A stretch of DNA of 37,502 nt from Mucilaginibacter sp. (GTDB lineage: Bacteria; Bacteroidota; Bacteroidia; Sphingobacteriales; Sphingobacteriaceae), in assembly GCA_028288085.1 (NCBI GenBank), contig JAQBOK010000353.1, positions 1 through 37,502 of the forward strand. Reading direction: 5' to 3'. Shown here piece after piece: positions 34,882 through 37,502 of the stretch (positions are counted from its first letter, which is position 1; the number at the start of each line of letters is the position of its first letter). The notes under the pieces were generated by a model. That model was not told the DNA's origin. It made no database searches and saw only the letters and a list, made by a program, of their open reading frames with translations. The translations under genes were made by a program, and so were the position numbers.

Positions 34882-34903
34882 TACAATTTGTCGACAAATT
34901 GTA
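34882..34903. promoter_or_regulatory. 22-bp perfect palindrome upstream of yceI (candidate operator 1)
   Basis: Each half reads TACAATTTGTC, meeting at a central TCGA, so the site is a perfect 22-bp palindrome. Its centre is about 35 bp upstream of the centre of a second palindrome and about 63 bp before the predicted transcript start. Such symmetry suits a dimeric regulator; the TACAATT...AATTGTA ends resemble operators of the MarR/OhrR type, an inference only. Confidence 0.6.
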
Positions 34904-34914
34904 AACTTAAAAAT

Positions 34915-34940
34915 TAGATATATGTTTAAACATATATCTA
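34915..34940. promoter_or_regulatory. 26-bp perfect palindrome over the yceI promoter (candidate operator 2)
   Basis: Each half reads TAGATATATGTTT and the centre is TTTAAA, giving a perfect 26-bp palindrome. It ends two bases before the -7 box and takes the place of the -33 element and spacer, so a protein bound here would compete with RNA polymerase, or replace a missing -33 contact. The sequence is unlike palindrome 1. Confidence 0.6.
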
Positions 34941-34942
34941 TC

Positions 34943-34950
34943 TATATTTG
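34943..34950 (+). promoter_or_regulatory. yceI -7 box (TATATTTG)
   Basis: TATATTTG is a perfect TAnnTTTG match 23 bases before the yceI ATG, with a predicted leader of about 18 bases. No -33 TTTG is found at the normal distance; that stretch is the 26-bp palindrome. Confidence 0.65.
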
Positions 34951-34973
34951 ATTTATAAACAATCATTAAAGCT

Positions 34974-35510
34974 ATGGCAACAATAACAAAGTGGTCTATT
35001 GACCAAATGCACTCAGAAGTACAATTTAAGGTAAAACACTTGGTAATCTCAACGGTAAGCGGTTTTTTTAAAAGCTTTGAAGGATCAGTTGAAACAGAAA
35101 ATGATGATTTCTCAGACGCGAAGATTGAATTTTCAATTGATATTGACAGTCTTGATACTACCCAAACCCAACGCGATGAGCACTTGAAATCAGCCGAGTT
35201 TTTTGACGCTGCAACTTATCCGCACATCAAGTTCAAATCAACTTCATTTACCAAAACCGGTGATGATGAATATGCATTAAAAGGCGATCTTACAATCAAG
35301 GACGTAACCAAACCGGTTACACTTAGTGTTGAATACGGCGGTTCTGCAGGCGATTTTTATGGCAATATTAAAGCAGGTTTTGAAATTACCGGGAAAATAA
35401 ACCGTAAAGAGTTTGGTTTAACCTGGGACGGTGTAACCGAAGCAGGTTCGATAGTAGTTGGTGAAGATATTAAATTAACCATCAACGCACAGCTGACCAA
35501 GCAAGCGTAA
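34974..35510 (+). CDS. YceI-family lipocalin-like protein
   Basis: This 178-residue protein of the YceI family folds as a beta-barrel that binds long isoprenoid or other lipid chains. Characteristic parts are WSIDQMHSEVQFKVKHLVIST (7-27), the LDTTQTQRDEHLKSAEFFDA stretch, YPHIKFKST and GKINRKEFGLTWDG. No signal peptide is visible, so this is a cytosolic member rather than the periplasmic form. It is a single-gene unit with two palindromes across its promoter and a terminator just after it, which points to dedicated regulation. In other bacteria some yceI genes respond to pH or oxidative stress; whether this one does is unknown. Confidence 0.93.
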   Translation: MATITKWSIDQMHSEVQFKVKHLVISTVSGFFKSFEGSVETENDDFSDAKIEFSIDIDSLDTTQTQRDEHLKSAEFFDAATYPHIKFKSTSFTKTGDDEYALKGDLTIKDVTKPVTLSVEYGGSAGDFYGNIKAGFEITGKINRKEFGLTWDGVTEAGSIVVGEDIKLTINAQLTKQA

Positions 35511-35546
35511 TTGATTTCGAACTTTAATTTTTAAATAAAGAATTAT

Positions 35547-35576
35547 AAGCCATTTGCTTTGCAGATGGCTTTTTTG
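35547..35576 (+). terminator. yceI terminator
   Basis: AAGCCATTTG pairs with CAGATGGCTT (one G-T pair) around a short loop and is followed by TTTTTG, about 37 bases past the stop codon. Confidence 0.85.
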
Positions 35577-35636
35577 TTCGAAAAAATATCGGGTAATATT
35601 TCTTATTTTTAAAAACAATTGACAGCCTATATCCTG

Positions 35637-36425
35637 ATGAAAAATATAATTCTGCTAATAGTGATCGCTGCATTGTTCAGTTGTAAAAATTCCTATAAAA
35701 AGTTAGAACTATCAAATCAGGACACTACTATAAATTCTGTCAGTAAGCAGTCAGAACCTGATATTATTAGCGGTAATGACAAAGATTCTGTTAACATCAG
35801 TGCGGATACTGATGATACTTTTAAATATTCAAAGGGCGACTTGAGAAAGATAATAAAAGCCTGTCCAGAGTTTACTAAAGAGCTGCATTACGCTCCTGAT
35901 GTAAGCCTTGCAAAATTAAAAGGTGTAACCATAAATATAGGAGGCAAGGACAATACAATGAATTTTAATTGTGAAGTATGCCAGGACAATTATTATGTTT
36001 TATATGCTTTCTTCTTAAAAATGGGCGATTGTGATGAGCAATATAAGATGCAGCGGCAGACTTTGATAAAACTATACAGAGACCTCAATTTTATATTTGG
36101 GAGGTTAAGACACGGTGGAACATATTACGGCCACCAATACAGTCGGATTTTAGGCTATGCAGAATATTCTGTTTACCTGCTTCATGAAGATGGAAATTAT
36201 GGTGATTTTAAAAAATCTTATAGTATTTCAAAACAAAAAGCGCTTTATATAGCAGCGTTAAAACAGACGATCGAGGATGAAGTAAGCAGTGATAATGAGA
36301 CTCTTTCAAAACAAAAACCAAATAACAAAAAGGAATTGCTTAAAACAGTAAATGAAATGGACAGTTTAATAACTGATTACTTTTATTTAAACATGGTGCA
36401 GGAATTTCAGTATTCACATTATTAA
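35637..36425 (+). CDS. Lipoprotein of unknown function with a CxxC motif
   Basis: This is a 262-residue protein that I do not recognise. It starts at the ATG at 35637, which gives a clean lipoprotein signal (MKNIILLIVIAALFSC, Cys16). An upstream TTG at 35619 would add six residues that spoil the signal and was not used. A Ser/Asp/Asn-rich linker (about 20-62) leads to a folded region with cysteines at 76, 112, 115 and 132 (NCEVC forms a CxxC), then RLRHGGTYYGHQY and SVYLLHEDGNY. The C-terminal 60 residues look helical and charged. Four cysteines outside the lipobox in an envelope protein could form disulfides or bind metal; this is inference. The YciO-type gene begins 20 bases later and is probably cotranscribed. 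Confidence 0.75.
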   Translation: MKNIILLIVIAALFSCKNSYKKLELSNQDTTINSVSKQSEPDIISGNDKDSVNISADTDDTFKYSKGDLRKIIKACPEFTKELHYAPDVSLAKLKGVTINIGGKDNTMNFNCEVCQDNYYVLYAFFLKMGDCDEQYKMQRQTLIKLYRDLNFIFGRLRHGGTYYGHQYSRILGYAEYSVYLLHEDGNYGDFKKSYSISKQKALYIAALKQTIEDEVSSDNETLSKQKPNNKKELLKTVNEMDSLITDYFYLNMVQEFQYSHY

Positions 36426-36445
36426 TCCCGCCTCATTATTATATT

Positions 36446-37066
36446 ATGCTGATAAAAATATACCCGGAAAACCCTAACCCTAAAGTTATTGAACAGGTTG
36501 TAGACGTGTTACGTAAAGGTGGCATTATCATCTACCCTACCGATACCGTGTATGGCTTGGGATGCGACATCACCAATCATAAAGCAATTGAAAAGATATG
36601 CCAAATAAGGCACATCAAGCCCGATAAAGCAAATTTTTCATTTATATGCTATGATTTGAGTCACATATCCGACTATATCAAACCCATTGACAATACAACT
36701 TTTAGGGTATTAAAGAAAGCACTGCCAGGCCCTTTTACCTTTATTTTTAACGCCAGTCATATGGTACCAAAGTTACTGAGTTCCAACAAAAAAACTGTAG
36801 GTATCCGTGTGCCTGACAATGATATAGCCCGCGAAATAGTGAGGGTGCTGGGCAACCCTATCTTATCCACTTCCATACATGACGAGGATGAAATTGTGGA
36901 ATACTCCACCGACCCGGAATTGATCTACGAAAAATATGAAGATAAAGTAGATATAGTGATCGATGGCGGCTATGGCGGTAATGTGGCATCTACCGTTGTG
37001 GATTGCACTTCTGGAGAATTTGAGGTAGTGCGTGAGGGCAAAGGGGAGTTGGAAATGTATTTGTAA
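36446..37066 (+). CDS. Sua5/YciO/YrdC-family protein, YciO type
   Basis: This 206-residue protein has the YrdC fold: RKGGIIIYPTDTVYGLGCDI (28-47), ICQIRHIKPDKANFSFICYDLS (about 51-72), LPGPFTFIF, KKTVGIRVPDN, ILSTSIHD and the C-terminal VASTVVDCTSGEFEVVREGKGE. Length and the NFSFICYDLS segment match E. coli YciO (also 206 residues) rather than YrdC or Sua5, so it may be a relative with low or different activity toward threonylcarbamoyl-AMP, the t6A tRNA precursor. Whether it is the cell's main TsaC cannot be decided here. It follows the CxxC lipoprotein by 20 bases and converges on trpA across a long inverted repeat. Confidence 0.9.
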   Translation: MLIKIYPENPNPKVIEQVVDVLRKGGIIIYPTDTVYGLGCDITNHKAIEKICQIRHIKPDKANFSFICYDLSHISDYIKPIDNTTFRVLKKALPGPFTFIFNASHMVPKLLSSNKKTVGIRVPDNDIAREIVRVLGNPILSTSIHDEDEIVEYSTDPELIYEKYEDKVDIVIDGGYGGNVASTVVDCTSGEFEVVREGKGELEMYL

Positions 37067-37071
37067 CTGTT

Positions 37072-37149
37072 AGAAATCGAAGTTTTGACATAGCGAAGCT
37101 CTGAACGAGGCCATTAAAAACAAGCACCCTGAGTTAAACTTCGATTTCT
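37072..37149. repeat. Inverted repeat between yciO-type gene and trpA
   Basis: Perfect 14-base arms (AGAAATCGAAGTTT at 37072-37085 and its complement at 37136-37149) are separated by 50 bases. The right arm runs into the trpA stop codon. No T-run follows either arm, so it is a poor standard terminator; a long hairpin in both converging transcripts is likely. The core CGAAGTTT is shared with the palindrome at 1161-1191. Confidence 0.65.
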
Positions 37150-37502
37150 ATGGTCTGATAGATTTTATAAACTCTGGTATCTTTTCCAAATAGTTTTTCT
37201 CACCCAAAAGCTTCACAAAGGCACTACCTACAATGGCACCTTGCGCATATTCACAGGCTTTTTTGAAGGTATCGTTATTGGAGATACCAAAGCCGATAAT
37301 AGCCGGGTTTTGAAGCTCCATAGCTTTAATGCGCTTATAATAATCCTCGATGGCATTAGACACTTCCAGGTTTTTCCCGGTGATGGATGATGAGGAAAGC
37401 AGGTAAATAAAGCTGTTACTCAGTTTATCTATTTTGCGGATACGGTCCTCTGACGTTTGCGGAGTTACCAGGAAGATGTTACTCAAACCATTGTCAATAA
37501 AG
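37148..37502 (-). CDS. trpA: Tryptophan synthase alpha subunit (3' part, runs off window)
   Basis: The visible 117 residues are the C-terminal part of TrpA, which cleaves indole-3-glycerol phosphate to indole for the beta subunit. The frame continues upstream past the window edge (FIDNG then LSNIFLVTPQT), so the gene is cut by the window, not broken. Matching features are FLVTPQTSEDRIRKID, FIYLLSSSSITG (phosphate-binding loop; usually SxxGVTG), PAIIGFGISNNDTF and the conserved GAIVGSAFVKLL. Family length is about 260, so roughly 140 residues are missing. The stop codon overlaps the inverted-repeat arm at 37136-37149. Confidence 0.92.
   Translation of the reverse strand, partial: FIDNGLSNIFLVTPQTSEDRIRKIDKLSNSFIYLLSSSSITGKNLEVSNAIEDYYKRIKAMELQNPAIIGFGISNNDTFKKACEYAQGAIVGSAFVKLLGEKNYLEKIPEFIKSIRP

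Noticed and set aside
35619-35636. TTG start adding six residues to the CxxC lipoprotein
   Set aside because: The added residues disrupt a clean lipoprotein signal that begins at the ATG at 35637.
37148-37486. trpA fragment read as a short complete gene from a TTG at 37486
   Set aside because: The frame stays open to the window edge with TrpA-like residues (FIDNG), so the gene is cut by the window.
1-37502. tRNA, rRNA, CRISPR array, insertion sequence, prophage or integron
   Set aside because: None of the hallmark sequences (cloverleaf genes, regularly spaced repeats, transposase or integrase motifs) was seen in any gap or frame.

Overview
The window looks like ordinary chromosome from a Bacteroidota bacterium, most likely Sphingobacteriaceae (Mucilaginibacter- or Pedobacter-like). 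The signs are several TAnnTTTG -7 promoter boxes, a 286-residue short-type RpoD, a type III glutamine synthetase, two large TonB-dependent receptors with carboxypeptidase-regulatory-like domains, TonB proteins with the FDDRNKEYGAYDLRK-type N-terminus, and AT-rich intergenic DNA. No tRNA, rRNA, CRISPR array, insertion sequence or prophage gene was seen. Genes are densely packed and several gene ends carry clear stem-loop terminators.

Layout. 1-3.5 kb (minus): purL, then a VOC-family protein and trmN6, which lie 2 bases apart. 3.6-6.1 kb (minus): two tandem TonB paralogues and a DUF4468 secreted protein. 6.1-11.8 kb is a nitrogen-assimilation block: an outer-membrane porin and an Amt ammonium transporter (minus), a 555-bp AT-rich divergent control region, and glnN (plus). 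11.8-14.5 kb: a ClC H+/Cl- exchanger (minus) divergent from purM (plus), which may be read from a leaderless transcript. 14.6-22.0 kb (minus): a lipoprotein with repeated modules, its adjacent TonB-dependent receptor, and an Oar-like TonB-dependent receptor. 22.3-30.1 kb (plus): lpdA, a metallo-beta-lactamase-fold hydrolase, rpoD, a PhzF-family protein and smc. 30.2-33.4 kb (minus): an S41 protease lipoprotein, then a tight LolD - orphan pre-ATP-grasp domain - degenerate HAD cluster. 33.6-37.1 kb (plus): sucC, yceI with two perfect palindromes at its promoter, an unrecognised lipoprotein and a YciO-type Sua5/YrdC protein. The window ends in the 3' part of trpA (minus).

How the genes fit together. 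Amt, the porin and GlnN plausibly take up ammonium and fix it into glutamine, which PurL consumes in purine synthesis; PurM performs the next purine step. The TonB paralogues could energise receptors such as the two encoded here. LpdA and SucC belong to central carbon metabolism, and SMC and RpoD to core chromosome and transcription functions.

No dramatic new system is evident. The observations most worth following up are the LolD-linked pair of degenerate enzyme-like proteins (31820-32723), the two nested palindromes over the yceI promoter (34882-34940), the probable leaderless purM mRNA, the repeat-built lipoprotein coupled to a TonB-dependent receptor, and two dispersed inverted repeats sharing a CGAAGTTT core.
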